Source: Falsihalocynthiibacter halioticoli
GTDB taxonomy: Bacteria; Pseudomonadota; Alphaproteobacteria; Rhodobacterales; Rhodobacteraceae
Length of the DNA: 64,000 nucleotides
Direction: 5' to 3'
Assembly (NCBI RefSeq): GCF_025802015.1
Contig: NZ_JAOYFC010000004.1
Location: 62,001 to 126,000, forward strand
The notes beneath the pieces are model-generated. The model did no database searches. It was not told where the DNA came from and worked only from the letters and a program-made list of their open reading frames with translations. A program made the translations under genes and the position numbers. The stretch's first letter is position 1, and the number at the start of each line of letters is the position of its first letter. Below are positions 41,047 through 50,291 of this stretch, one piece after another.

Positions 41047-41670
41047 ATGCCAGTTGAAGCGGTAATCTACGACATCGGTAATGTCCTCATCGAATGGCAG
41101 CCCGAGCGCCACTACGACAAGACAATCGGCGAAAAACGGCGGCGTGAGATGTTTGAGGCAGTGGACCTACATGCCATGAATGACGAGATCGACCGTGGCG
41201 CGGCTTTTAAAGAGCGCATCTATGAGGAAGCGGAGAAACACCCAAGTTTCCGCGCCGAAATTCGCGACTGGTATGATAGCTGGATTGAAATGGCGAGCCC
41301 TGCGATCCCGCATTCGGTTAAGCTGCTGCGCACTTTGCGTTCAAAGGACGTACCGGTTTTTGCCCTCTCGAACTTTGGCGTTGATAGCTTTGCCTACGCA
41401 GAGACAAAGTATCCGTTCTTGGGCGAATTCGATCGCCGCTATATCTCTGGTCACATGAAACGGATCAAGCCAGAACCGGAAATCTATGAGATGGTCGAAA
41501 AGGATTGTGGCATCGATCCAGCGGGTCTTTTGTTTGTTGACGACAGGCAGGACAATATCGACATGGCAAGGGCAAGAGGCTGGCAAGCACATCTGTTTGA
41601 GGGGCCTCAAGGATGGGCAGATGAGCTTGTTCGTCAGGGCTTGTTGAATGCCGAAGAGGCTAGCGCCTAG
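41047..41670 (+). CDS. HAD-family hydrolase
   Basis: A 207-residue haloacid-dehalogenase-like phosphatase. Motif I is AVIYDIGNVLIEW (nucleophile Asp; the usual second Asp is replaced by Gly-Asn as in YihX-type enzymes), motif II VFALSNFG, motif III Lys in HMKRIKPEPEIYEM, and motif IV LFVDDRQDNID. The helical cap is at residues 15-90. The YihX-like pattern suggests alpha-D-glucose-1-phosphate phosphatase or a related sugar phosphatase; the substrate is uncertain. AAAGGA precedes the ATG. Confidence 0.9.
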   Translation: MPVEAVIYDIGNVLIEWQPERHYDKTIGEKRRREMFEAVDLHAMNDEIDRGAAFKERIYEEAEKHPSFRAEIRDWYDSWIEMASPAIPHSVKLLRTLRSKDVPVFALSNFGVDSFAYAETKYPFLGEFDRRYISGHMKRIKPEPEIYEMVEKDCGIDPAGLLFVDDRQDNIDMARARGWQAHLFEGPQGWADELVRQGLLNAEEASA

Positions 41671-41677
41671 CCTCGGC

Positions 41678-41700
41678 TCTGCCCTGTACGGGCAGATTTA
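41678..41700 (+). terminator. Possible terminator after the HAD gene
   Basis: TCTGCCC (41678-41684) pairs with GGGCAGA (41690-41696) around TGTAC, followed by only TTTA. A short T-run lowers confidence. Confidence 0.45.
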
Positions 41701-41798
41701 CGCCCAATAAATGTCCAGATCAAAAGATAGCCTTGTTGCGTGGGGGCGATACGCCAATTGTGTGGTAGATGGTAGTTTATGTGACGAGGAGCCCTTGA

Positions 41799-42725
41799 AT
41801 GGTGTTTGCTGTTTTTCTGCTGATTGTGGTTCTCATCACTGTACCCATTGTACTGGAACGGCAAAGACAGCCGATCACCCGCGCCATGCGCGCAGAGGCA
41901 CCTGGGCGGTTTGCCACGCTGTCTAATGGCGTAACCCATTACCAATGGGCGGGAACGTCATCCGGCAGGCACGTCGTTTGTATTCACGGGCTCACCACGC
42001 CAGCATTCGTTTGGACAGCGCTCGTCAAAGCATTTGCGCTAATGGGCTTTCGGGTCCTGACGTACGATCTTTATGGTCGCGGGTTCTCTGCGCGGCCAGA
42101 GGGCGAGCAGAACGCGGAATTCTTCCGAACGCAGCTCCGTGAACTGATTGAGGACCAGAAGGTTGACGATGATGTGATCCTCGTTGGTTACTCAATGGGA
42201 GGTATGATCGCCACGGATTATGCCGCGAACTTCCCTGATAAAGTAGAGCGCATTATTTTGGTTGCGAGTGCGGGGCTAGGCCAGAGGATAAAGCCTCTGG
42301 TTCGGTTGATGATTCATATTCCTGTTGTCGGCGACGGTCTTATGTATACGTTTGGCGGAGTGCTTTTTGGCAATTTCGAAGCGCCCCTCGCTGCGGCACA
42401 AGAGGCCAAACCGGAACTGAAGCCTTGGAACCTCCCAAGAGCGCAGGGGCAGGGATACTTGCCCGCTGTACTGTCGAGCTATCGGCATATGCTCTCGCAA
42501 GATCAACTCGATCTACACCGCAAGATCGCAGAGCATAAAGTTCCTGTCTTGGCCATTTGGGCAGAAGATGACAGCACAATCCCGCTTTCCGCAATGGGGC
42601 GGCTTGCTGAGGTCAATCGCGAGGCGAGGCAGGATGTTATTGCTGATGCAGGACATGGGCTGCCCTATACGAATAGCAAAGACATTGTGCCGATTGTGCA
42701 GGAATACCTCCGCAACGTCGTTTAG
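41799..42725 (+). CDS. Alpha/beta hydrolase with N-terminal membrane anchor
   Basis: A 308-residue hydrolase. Residues 3-20 form a hydrophobic anchor or signal (VFAVFLLIVVLITVPIVL). The hydrolase domain begins at GRFATLSNGVTHYQWAGTSSG, with oxyanion loop HGLTTPAFVW, nucleophile Ser in LVGYSMGGMIATDYA, Asp in AIWAEDDSTIP, and His in ADAGHGLPYTN. The substrate is unknown. GAGGAG gives a clear ribosome site. Its last four bases overlap the end of the convergent MFS transporter gene. Confidence 0.88.
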   Translation: MVFAVFLLIVVLITVPIVLERQRQPITRAMRAEAPGRFATLSNGVTHYQWAGTSSGRHVVCIHGLTTPAFVWTALVKAFALMGFRVLTYDLYGRGFSARPEGEQNAEFFRTQLRELIEDQKVDDDVILVGYSMGGMIATDYAANFPDKVERIILVASAGLGQRIKPLVRLMIHIPVVGDGLMYTFGGVLFGNFEAPLAAAQEAKPELKPWNLPRAQGQGYLPAVLSSYRHMLSQDQLDLHRKIAEHKVPVLAIWAEDDSTIPLSAMGRLAEVNREARQDVIADAGHGLPYTNSKDIVPIVQEYLRNVV

Positions 42726-43957
42726 GCAGTGACCACGCGATTTTCCTTGATGGGGAGATGTACAATCGCGGAAAACGCACCGACCGCGATGCCGATCCAC
42801 CAAACAGCGGTGTAATCACCGTAGATATCGTACATCCGCCCGCCGAGCCAAACGCCAAGGAAGCCGCCCAATTGGTGGCTGAAGAAGACGATTCCATAGA
42901 GCGTACCCATGTAGCGCAGCCCGAAAATGTGGGCGACGAGGCCGGATGTTAGTGGGACTGTCGCGAGCCACAGGCTGCCCATTGCGATAGAGAAGATGAT
43001 AACGGTGGTTGGCGTGATCGGCAGCAAGATAAACATCGATGCCACGATTGTGCGAGCGGCGTAAATTCCGGCGAGGAGGTATTTCTTGGTGAAGTGTTTG
43101 CCCGCCCAACCTGCAAGCAATGTGCCCGCAACATTGGCAAGTCCGATCAACGAAATCGAAATTGCACCAAGCGCAGAAGTCGTTGTTATACCGAGCGTAT
43201 GTAATGTGCCGCCAACGGCGATAGGCCCACACATTTCAGTAATGAGCGCGGGGAAGTGGGCGGTGATGAACGCCAGTTGGTAGCCGCAGGAAAAGAAGCC
43301 AAGGAAGATAAGAGTAAACGACGGATCGCGAGCAGCTTTTACGAGGACTTCGCCAAGGCTCTCTTCCAATTCCTGCCGAGTTGCGGGCTTTGGAGACCGC
43401 ATAAAAGGAAGCAAGAGAAGCGTGGCCAGAATTGCAACGGCAAAGACTATGAATACCGATTGCCACGGCATTGAGCGTAAAAGGTACTCTGCAACGGGCG
43501 CTCCAAAAACCTGCCCGGCGGAGCCAGCTGCGGTTGCGATAGCCAGAGACATGGAGCGGTTCTCGTCACTGGATGCGCGGCCAACAACCGCAAGGATGAT
43601 GCCAAATCCAGTTCCGGCAACTCCAAATCCGATCAAGATTTCAAGGGTTTGATGCGCCAATGGTGTAACGGCATAGGCGCTCCCGACAAGCCCAGCCGCA
43701 TAAATCAGCGCGCCAGCGACAATGGCGCGTCGATCGCCGAACTTCTCGGCCAATGCGCCAAATATCGGCTGCCCGATCCCCCAAGCCAGATTCTGAATTG
43801 CGATCGCAAGAGAAAACTCCGCCCGCGCCCAGCCGAATTCTTCGGCAATCGGAATTTGAAACACGCCAAAACTGGCACGTACCGCAAAGCTTACGAGGAT
43901 AAGGATACAGCCGGTTATTAGCACCGGAGTGATCAGTGGCGCGCGTGTGTCTTGCAT
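42722..43957 (-). CDS. Major facilitator superfamily transporter
   Basis: A 411-residue membrane transporter with 12 predicted spans in two halves. Segments such as FGVFQIPIAEEFGWARAEFSLAIAIQNLAWGIGQPIFGALAEKFGDRRAIVAGALIY, with the GxLaDrxGrr-like loop after span 2, are typical of the MFS group near oxalate/formate and monocarboxylate carriers. Substrate unknown. AGGAGACT lies before the ATG. It is convergent with the hydrolase gene and divergent from zapE. Confidence 0.9.
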   Translation of the reverse strand: MQDTRAPLITPVLITGCILILVSFAVRASFGVFQIPIAEEFGWARAEFSLAIAIQNLAWGIGQPIFGALAEKFGDRRAIVAGALIYAAGLVGSAYAVTPLAHQTLEILIGFGVAGTGFGIILAVVGRASSDENRSMSLAIATAAGSAGQVFGAPVAEYLLRSMPWQSVFIVFAVAILATLLLLPFMRSPKPATRQELEESLGEVLVKAARDPSFTLIFLGFFSCGYQLAFITAHFPALITEMCGPIAVGGTLHTLGITTTSALGAISISLIGLANVAGTLLAGWAGKHFTKKYLLAGIYAARTIVASMFILLPITPTTVIIFSIAMGSLWLATVPLTSGLVAHIFGLRYMGTLYGIVFFSHQLGGFLGVWLGGRMYDIYGDYTAVWWIGIAVGAFSAIVHLPIKENRVVTA

Positions 43958-44066
43958 AGAAGTCTCCTAATGCCGTTAAACGACTTCGCAAGCACACCCG
44001 TCAATTCATTTATTGTGCCAATACAGTTCAGCTTTTCTTATGCTTCAAGGAGATTTATGGGAAGGC

Positions 44067-45149
44067 ATGGAGCAAACAATTCAATCCATATACGCCGCCC
44101 GCGTTGAAAGCGGAGAAATCCACAGCGACCCCAACCAGCTGGCAATTTTGCCTGATTTGGAGCGGCTTCGAAGCGATGTCTTGGAGAATTCGAAAGGCAA
44201 AGGGCTTTTCTCGGGGTTGTTTGGCAAGCGCGCTGAAACGCCGCGTGGCCTGTATCTTTGGGGCGGTGTTGGGCGTGGCAAGTCGATGTTGATGGATTTG
44301 TTCGTCTCATCGCTTCCTGAGGATCGAATTCGGCGCGTTCATTTTCACGCCTTCATGCAGGAAATACAAAACGCCCTTCATGTCGCCCGAAAAGAGGGTG
44401 CTGAAGATGCGTTGCTGCCCGTTGCCAAAGACGTTGCCGAAGGTTTGCAAGTCTTGGCGCTTGATGAAATGCAGATCACGGATATTGCGGATGCGATGAT
44501 TGTCGGGCGCCTTTTCGCGCTTCTGGATGAAGCCGGTGTGGCTATCATTACTACGTCAAACCGCCCGCCGGACGACCTCTATAAGAACGGCTTGAACAGA
44601 GATCTGTTTCTCCCGTTTATCGCGCACATCAAAGAGCGGCTCGACGTGATTGAATTGGCCAGCGCGACTGATTACCGACAAGACCGTCTTGCCGGCGAGC
44701 AGGTCTATTTCACGCCTTTGGATGCAACGGCGCGCGAAGAGATTGATCGGATCTGGGAGCGCTTGACAGGGGGTGAATCTGAGCATCTTACGCTAACCGT
44801 CAAGTCACGCTCGGTCGAGATTGCGAAGTTCCACAATGGCGTTGCCCGTATGGGGTTCTATGACCTTTGCGGAAAGTTCCTTGGCCCCGCGGACTATCTT
44901 GCAATTGCCGAAGCCGTTCGGGTGCTGATCCTTGAAAACATTCCCACGCTTGGACGGTCGAATTTCAACGAGGCGAAGCGGTTTGTGACCCTGATTGATA
45001 CGCTCTACGAGGCTAAAACACGGCTGATTTGCTCTGCTGCGGCGCAACCCGAAATGCTATATGTCGAAGGTGAGGGAACCTTCGAGTTCGAGCGCACAGC
45101 AAGCCGTTTACGAGAGATGCAGGACGCGAACTGGGGTAAGGACGCCTAG
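44067..45149 (+). CDS. zapE: Cell division protein ZapE (AFG1-like ATPase)
   Basis: A 360-residue AAA+-type ATPase that associates with the Z-ring in gammaproteobacteria; eukaryotic AFG1 acts in mitochondria. Walker A is GGVGRGKSMLMDLF near residue 70, Walker B LALDEMQITDIADAMIV near residue 140, and the sensor ITTSNRPPDDLYKNGLNRDLFLPFI is family-specific. I chose the ATG at 44067 (MEQTIQ); a possible AGGAG lies 14 bases upstream. A longer reading from 44013 would enter the MFS control region. Its end overlaps folC by four bases on opposite strands. Confidence 0.92.
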   Translation: MEQTIQSIYAARVESGEIHSDPNQLAILPDLERLRSDVLENSKGKGLFSGLFGKRAETPRGLYLWGGVGRGKSMLMDLFVSSLPEDRIRRVHFHAFMQEIQNALHVARKEGAEDALLPVAKDVAEGLQVLALDEMQITDIADAMIVGRLFALLDEAGVAIITTSNRPPDDLYKNGLNRDLFLPFIAHIKERLDVIELASATDYRQDRLAGEQVYFTPLDATAREEIDRIWERLTGGESEHLTLTVKSRSVEIAKFHNGVARMGFYDLCGKFLGPADYLAIAEAVRVLILENIPTLGRSNFNEAKRFVTLIDTLYEAKTRLICSAAAQPEMLYVEGEGTFEFERTASRLREMQDANWGKDA

Positions 45150-46420
45150 CCGTTATCTCGCAGGATTGCGCCCGCAAGATAAAGCGAACCACAGATTAGA
45201 ATACGCGCGTTTGGTTCATCTTGGAGGATGCTTTGAATAGCGTCTTTCGGATTGGATGCGATCGAGGCAGACATCCCGACGTCTTTAGCAAAACCGGCGG
45301 TTTCCTCTGCGGTTAGTGTTGCTGCTTCGCCTGGGATAGTAACGGCAAACAGACGCTCAACATGACCGGAAAGTGGGCGCAGATACCCGCCGATGTCTTT
45401 TGTGTTGAGCATTCCACAAATCAAATAGGTTGGGCGTTTTGGCAAAGCGGCGAGCGTCTTGGCGATGGCATGACCTGCCGCTGGATTGTGACCGCCATCT
45501 AGCCACAGCTCGCTGCCCTGAGCGGCCTCAACCAATGGTCCAGTTTTTAGACGTTGCATTCGCGCGGGCCAAGTTGCCTTTGTGACTGCTGCTTCGCAAG
45601 CGGCTTCATCAAACCCGAGCGTGCGCAAGCTTGTGATAGCGATCCCGGCGTTTTCAATTTGGTGGTGCCCCGGAAGGGTCGGCAATGGCAAATCCAGCAA
45701 GCCGGTCTCGTCTTGATAGATAAGTCGCCCGCGCTCCTCGGATACATGCCAATGCTGACCGAAAACGCTTAAGGGAACGCCAAGACGATGTGCTTTGTGT
45801 TCAATAACTTCAAGCGCTTCATCTTGTTGACGGCCAACAACACAAGGAACGCCGCGCTTAAGAATTCCTGCTTTTTCGCCAGCAATTTCCGGCAATGTTT
45901 CGCCAAGGAATTGCGTGTGGTCGATAGAGACCGGAGTGATGACTGTAAGCACGGGATTGTCGACAACATTGGTCGCGTCCAAACGCCCGCCAAGCCCGAC
46001 TTCCAAAAGGGTATAGTCTGCATCCGTACGCGCGAAGGCGAGAAGAGCGGCAGCTGTTGTGATCTCAAAATACGTGATGTCGGCGTCGCCATTGGCAACG
46101 TAACACTCGTCAAGGATTTCAGTAAGTGCGGGTTCGGAAATGAGCTCCCCAGCAAGCCGTATGCGTTCATGGAAACGCGCGAGATGTGGCGAGGTATAAG
46201 CGTGGGCAGTTTTGCCCGCGCCTTCCAATCCAGCGCGGATCATTGCTTGGGTGCTGCCTTTTCCGTTGGTGCCAGCAATGTGAATGACCGAAGGAAGGCG
46301 ACGCTCGGGGTTATCGAGCCGTTCCAACAGCCTCCACATCCGATCAAGTGTCAGATCGATCACCTTCGGGTGCAACGACATCATTCGTTCAAGAATGACG
46401 TCCGAAGATTTTTGGTTCAC
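45146..46420 (-). CDS. folC: Bifunctional folylpolyglutamate synthase / dihydrofolate synthase
   Basis: Adds glutamate to dihydropteroate and to folates. The 424-residue Mur-ligase-type enzyme has the ATP-binding loop HIAGTNGKGSTQAMI near residue 48, SPHLARFHERIRL, and a central EVGLGGRLDATNVV with metal-binding Asp. STPV...DHTQFLGETLPEIAGEKAGI and DGGHNPAAG in the ligase C-domain complete it. It starts with GTG overlapping the accD stop (GTGA). The accD-folC pair is a widespread conserved operon. Confidence 0.96.
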   Translation of the reverse strand: MNQKSSDVILERMMSLHPKVIDLTLDRMWRLLERLDNPERRLPSVIHIAGTNGKGSTQAMIRAGLEGAGKTAHAYTSPHLARFHERIRLAGELISEPALTEILDECYVANGDADITYFEITTAAALLAFARTDADYTLLEVGLGGRLDATNVVDNPVLTVITPVSIDHTQFLGETLPEIAGEKAGILKRGVPCVVGRQQDEALEVIEHKAHRLGVPLSVFGQHWHVSEERGRLIYQDETGLLDLPLPTLPGHHQIENAGIAITSLRTLGFDEAACEAAVTKATWPARMQRLKTGPLVEAAQGSELWLDGGHNPAAGHAIAKTLAALPKRPTYLICGMLNTKDIGGYLRPLSGHVERLFAVTIPGEAATLTAEETAGFAKDVGMSASIASNPKDAIQSILQDEPNARILICGSLYLAGAILRDNG

Positions 46421-47337
46421 TTTTCTTCTGCCTTCGGCGCTTCGGACTTAGCTTTAGAAGGTTTCGGCAGATCGCCCGCTACCGCAGGAGGAAGCCCCGT
46501 GAGCGCGCGCGTGATCGACGTTAGTTCTGCTTTGAGGTTTTTGCGGTGTGTCACGCGGTCGAGCATACCGTGGTCGAGGAGATACTCAGATCGTTGGAAG
46601 CCTTCGGGGAGTTTTTCGCGGATGGTTTGTTCGATCACACGTGTACCAGCAAAGCCGATAAGGGCGTTTGGTTCACCGATGTGGATATCTCCAAGCATCG
46701 CATAGGATGCTGTAACGCCGCCGGTTGTTGGATGCGTCAATACAACGATGAACGGCAGTCCTTCTTCCTTAAGCATCTCAACCGCAACAGTGGTGCGCGG
46801 CATTTGCATCAGGGATAGGATACCTTCCTGCATTCGGGCCCCGCCAGCAGCGGAGAACAGGATAAGGGGGCGTTCGAGTTTCACGGCGGTTTCTGCCGCG
46901 GCAATGATCGCGTTACCGACGTACATGCCCATAGAGCCGCCCATAAATGAGAAGTCCTGACAGGCGGCAACGATCGGTGTGCGGTTCATCTCGCCCTGCG
47001 CCACCAGCATCGCGTCTTTCTCGCCGGTTTTCTTCTGTGCGGCTTTAAGGCGCTCAGGATACTTTTTCTGATCCTTGAAGTGCAGGGGATCATGAATCAC
47101 TTCGGGTACGCTGACTTCGGTGAAGATGCCACCGTCGAATAGATCGGCAAACCGGTCGCGCGGCGTGATGTGCATGTGATGATCACATGACGAGCAAACA
47201 TTCAGGTTATCGGCCAACTCGCGGTGGAACAGCATGGTGCCGCATTCGGGGCACTTCTTCCACAAGTTCTCCGGAACTTCGCGTCGGGAAAACAATGAGT
47301 TAATTGTGGGGCGAACGTAGTTCGAAATCCAGTTCAT
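46417..47337 (-). CDS. accD: Acetyl-CoA carboxylase carboxyltransferase subunit beta
   Basis: Part of the enzyme making malonyl-CoA for fatty acid synthesis. The 306-residue protein has an N-terminal four-cysteine zinc ribbon (CPECG and CSSCDHH) and the carboxyltransferase core with GSMGMYVGNAIIAAAE, SAAGGARMQEGILSLMQM and HPTTGGVTASYAMLGD. I chose the start MNWISN at 47337, which fits the family N-terminus; an ATG 6 codons earlier lacks a ribosome site. A Lys/Pro/Ala tail ends the protein. It is coupled to folC. Confidence 0.97.
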   Translation of the reverse strand: MNWISNYVRPTINSLFSRREVPENLWKKCPECGTMLFHRELADNLNVCSSCDHHMHITPRDRFADLFDGGIFTEVSVPEVIHDPLHFKDQKKYPERLKAAQKKTGEKDAMLVAQGEMNRTPIVAACQDFSFMGGSMGMYVGNAIIAAAETAVKLERPLILFSAAGGARMQEGILSLMQMPRTTVAVEMLKEEGLPFIVVLTHPTTGGVTASYAMLGDIHIGEPNALIGFAGTRVIEQTIREKLPEGFQRSEYLLDHGMLDRVTHRKNLKAELTSITRALTGLPPAVAGDLPKPSKAKSEAPKAEEK

Positions 47338-47413
47338 CCTGAGCTTGTCCTGCAAGTTGGGGCGCGATGCATTGCGTTTGCCTTCAAATAATCAATGGTA
47401 GCATGAATTGCAA

Positions 47414-48304
47414 TCAACGTCGAAGCCCAACGCGGATTGCAAGCCAGCTGACTCCCAAAAATCCAAGCTCAATGGCAAGCTGTATACCCGTCATTTCAAT
47501 TTCGGTCGGCTCGGCAAGAATGGTGAAGAGCGAGAGTCCGCCCGTTTCATTTGGCAAGGAAACAAGTAGAATGCCTTTGACGTTATTAATAAAATGAAAG
47601 GCCATTGCCGCGCCGAGATTGCCGGTTCGGGCCGTTAAATCGGTTGCCACCAGCGCAAATACACCAGCCCAAAGCGCAACCATCCAAGCGCTCTCTCCAT
47701 GAATGCTTGGGCTGTAATGACCAACGGCAAAGACGATTGCGGGCAACCCCATCCAGACCATCGGTGATGAAAGCCGGGCCGCAAGCTGTTGTGTCAGATA
47801 CCCACGAAACAGGATCTCCTCAGCACTTGTCTGTACGAGCACGGCGCATAGCGAAACAGGCAGCAGGAGGAGCCAAAGCGAAAACGGCACATTTGGTACA
47901 AAACGTGCGGTTGCATCCTCTACGGGTGGGCCGGAGGGAATAACGGCCAGCGCGATTGTCAGCCAAAGTAGCGCTTTCGTTGCAATCCAGAAATCACGGC
48001 GCAATTGGGTGAGATCACCCAGCAGCGTCAACGGCGCGCGACCATGAATAAAACGTGTGGCGATCACCACGCCAATTGCGATGAAGCCGAAAGCATAGAG
48101 AATAGTCAGCGTCTGAGCGGTGCTGTAGCACTCAAAGGTTTCATTGCCACGTTCGCAAATCACCGGCCCCTCGATGGATGGTGCAATCAGCGAAGAAAGA
48201 AAAATCGCCAAACCATAGGCCGCGACGAATCCAACGACCGTTCGCCATAGCTCGCTGGTTGGTTTTGCGGGCGCAATAAATCCGTTTAGGGGGGCGTATG
48301 ACAT
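47414..48304 (-). CDS. CPBP family intramembrane metalloprotease (CAAX-like)
   Basis: A 296-residue membrane protein with about eight spans. Motif 1 is SAEEILFRGYLTQQLAAR near residue 170 (EExxxR), motif 2 FAVGHYSPSIHG (histidine ligand), and motif 3 AMAFHFINNVKG. These make the metal site of the CPBP/Abi family (PF02517). Relatives process prenylated peptides or act in bacteriocin immunity; here the role is unknown. The ATG at 48304 is used, with weak ribosome signal. It lies upstream of accD on the same strand, 77 bases apart. Confidence 0.88.
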   Translation of the reverse strand: MSYAPLNGFIAPAKPTSELWRTVVGFVAAYGLAIFLSSLIAPSIEGPVICERGNETFECYSTAQTLTILYAFGFIAIGVVIATRFIHGRAPLTLLGDLTQLRRDFWIATKALLWLTIALAVIPSGPPVEDATARFVPNVPFSLWLLLLPVSLCAVLVQTSAEEILFRGYLTQQLAARLSSPMVWMGLPAIVFAVGHYSPSIHGESAWMVALWAGVFALVATDLTARTGNLGAAMAFHFINNVKGILLVSLPNETGGLSLFTILAEPTEIEMTGIQLAIELGFLGVSWLAIRVGLRR

Positions 48305-48424
48305 CAACACTCAAATCTATTTTTGCCGATACGCTATCTGCCGCATCTGAAATGTGCAATCGCGGCTTGTTAAAAAGGCGGTGAACGAATATTCCCATTG
48401 GCGACCAAGAAAAGGAAGCTAGAC

Positions 48425-50158
48425 ATGACCGCCAGCAAGTTTGACAAAACAAAATTACCAAGCCGCCATGTGACGGAAGGGCCATCCCGCGCGCCACACC
48501 GGTCCTATTTCTATGCGATGGGTCTGGACGAGACAGAGATTCACCAGCCGTGGGTTGGCGTGGCGACATGCTGGAACGAAGCCGCACCTTGTAACATCGC
48601 ACTCAACCGTCAGGCGCAGTCGGTCAAGCTTGGCGTGAAAGCCGGCGGTGGTACACCGCGTGAGTTCACAACGATCACCGTGACAGACGGTATTGCCATG
48701 GGCCACGAAGGTATGCGCAGCAGCCTCGCCAGCCGCGAAGCAATTGCTGACACGGTTGAGCTGACGATGCGTGGCCACTGCTATGACGCGGTTGTTGGCC
48801 TCGCGGGTTGCGATAAATCCCTGCCCGGTATGATGATGGCGATGGTGCGCCTGAATGTGCCGTCTGTTTTCCTTTATGGCGGTTCGATCCTTCCGGGTCG
48901 GCTTGATGGCAATGACGTCACCGTTCAAGACGTGTTTGAGGCCGTGGGCAAACAGCAAGCTGGCGTTATGTCCAACGTTGACCTTGAGACGCTCGAAAAA
49001 GTGGCATGCCCATCTGCGGGCGCTTGTGGTGGCCAGTTTACTGCAAACACTATGGCCTGTGTGTCCGAGGCGATCGGCCTTGCGCTGATGAACTCCTCTG
49101 GTGCGCCAGCGCCCTATGAGAGCCGTGACCAGCATGCTTCTGCTTCTGGCGAAGCTGTGATGAACCTCATCGCAAAAAACATCCGCGCTCGTGATGTTGT
49201 GACTCGCAAGAGTCTTGAAAACGCGGCGCGCGTTGTGGCTTGTACTGGTGGCTCGACAAACGCTGGCCTTCACTTGCCTGCTATCGCTCATGAAGCAGGT
49301 ATCGAATTTAGCCTTCAGGATGTTTGTGACATTTTCCGCGACACGCCGTATTTCGTCGATCTGAAGCCCGGCGGGAACTACGTTGCCAAAGACCTTTATG
49401 AAGTAGGCGGCGTTCCTGTTGTGATGAAAGAACTGCGTAAAGCAGGTCTTATCCACGAAGACTGCATGACTGCATCGGGCAAGACACTTGGCGAAGAGCT
49501 TGACCAGATCGAAGGCGAAGCCGACGGCAAGGTGATCTATCCTGTCGAGAAGCCGCTTTCGAAAACTGGTGGCGTTGTCGGCCTTATGGGCAACCTCGCG
49601 CCAGAAGGTGCGATTGTTAAGGTTGCAGGCATGGCTGAAGATCAGCAGGTCTTCACTGGGCCTGCGCATGTGTTTGAGTGCGAAGAGGATGCCTTCGCCG
49701 CTGTAAAAGCGCGCGACTACAAAGAAGGCGAAGTGATCGTGATCCGCAACGAAGGCCCCGCTGGCGGCCCTGGCATGCGTGAAATGCTCGCCACGACCGC
49801 TGCGCTCTCCGGTCAGGGTATGGGCAAGAAGGTTGCGCTTATCACGGATGGCCGCTTCTCTGGCGCGACACGTGGTTTCTGCGTTGGTCACGTTGGCCCA
49901 GAAGCGGCGCACGGCGGACCGATTGCACTCGTCAAAGACGGTGACATGATCACGCTCAACGCGATCACAGGCGAAATTTCGGTTGATGTTTCGGACGAAG
50001 AAATGGCCAAGCGTAAATCTGAATGGGTTGGCCCGAAACCAACGATCTATGCATCGGGTGCACTCTGGAAATACGCGCAACTCGTTGGCTCGACCCGACT
50101 TGGCGCCGTGACCCACCCGGGTGGCAATGCTGAAAAGCACCAATACGTCGATCTCTAA
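48425..50158 (+). CDS. ilvD: Dihydroxy-acid dehydratase
   Basis: Catalyses a late step of valine, leucine and isoleucine synthesis. The 577-residue Fe-S enzyme has the cluster-binding cysteines in ATCWNEAAPCN, GLAGCDKSLPGMMMAM and PSAGACGGQFTANTMAC. TDGRFSGATRGFCVGHVGPEAAHGGPIALVKDGD is in the C-domain. I chose the ATG at 48425 (MTASKF), which has AAGGAAG about 7 bases upstream. A hairpin with weak T-run and a striking 18-bp inverted repeat follow. A very long antisense frame (48455-50227) mirrors its codon bias and is not a gene. Confidence 0.97.
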   Translation: MTASKFDKTKLPSRHVTEGPSRAPHRSYFYAMGLDETEIHQPWVGVATCWNEAAPCNIALNRQAQSVKLGVKAGGGTPREFTTITVTDGIAMGHEGMRSSLASREAIADTVELTMRGHCYDAVVGLAGCDKSLPGMMMAMVRLNVPSVFLYGGSILPGRLDGNDVTVQDVFEAVGKQQAGVMSNVDLETLEKVACPSAGACGGQFTANTMACVSEAIGLALMNSSGAPAPYESRDQHASASGEAVMNLIAKNIRARDVVTRKSLENAARVVACTGGSTNAGLHLPAIAHEAGIEFSLQDVCDIFRDTPYFVDLKPGGNYVAKDLYEVGGVPVVMKELRKAGLIHEDCMTASGKTLGEELDQIEGEADGKVIYPVEKPLSKTGGVVGLMGNLAPEGAIVKVAGMAEDQQVFTGPAHVFECEEDAFAAVKARDYKEGEVIVIRNEGPAGGPGMREMLATTAALSGQGMGKKVALITDGRFSGATRGFCVGHVGPEAAHGGPIALVKDGDMITLNAITGEISVDVSDEEMAKRKSEWVGPKPTIYASGALWKYAQLVGSTRLGAVTHPGGNAEKHQYVDL

Positions 50159-50170
50159 GACATAAGACTG

Positions 50171-50208
50171 CCGGAACGCGGCGTAGGTGCTGCATTCCGG
50201 ATTTCTTA
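50171..50208 (+). terminator. Probable terminator of ilvD
   Basis: CCGGAACGC (50171-50179) pairs with GCATTCCGG (50192-50200), one mismatch, followed by ATTTCTT. It starts 13 bases after the ilvD stop. Confidence 0.55.
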
Positions 50209-50217
50209 ACTGTTCCT

Positions 50218-50260
50218 TTTGCGCCACCTGCTTTACTTAGAATAAAGCAGGTGGCGCAAA
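50218..50260. repeat. 18-bp perfect inverted repeat with 7-base loop
   Basis: TTTGCGCCACCTGCTTTA (50218-50235) and its exact reverse complement (50243-50260) surround CTTAGAA. It lacks a following T-run on either strand, so a plain terminator is unlikely. It lies between ilvD and the gene at 50292. It may be an mRNA stabilising hairpin, a bidirectional terminator using A/T flanks, or a protein-binding site. Confidence 0.8.
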
Positions 50261-50291
50261 TCGTTCTAGATCAGAGGTCGTTCAGAAACCA

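Noticed and set aside
48455..50227. 590-codon antisense frame opposite ilvD
   Set aside because: It mirrors the codon bias of ilvD, encodes a low-complexity His/Arg/Cys-rich protein without known motifs, and runs over the terminator and 18-bp repeat.
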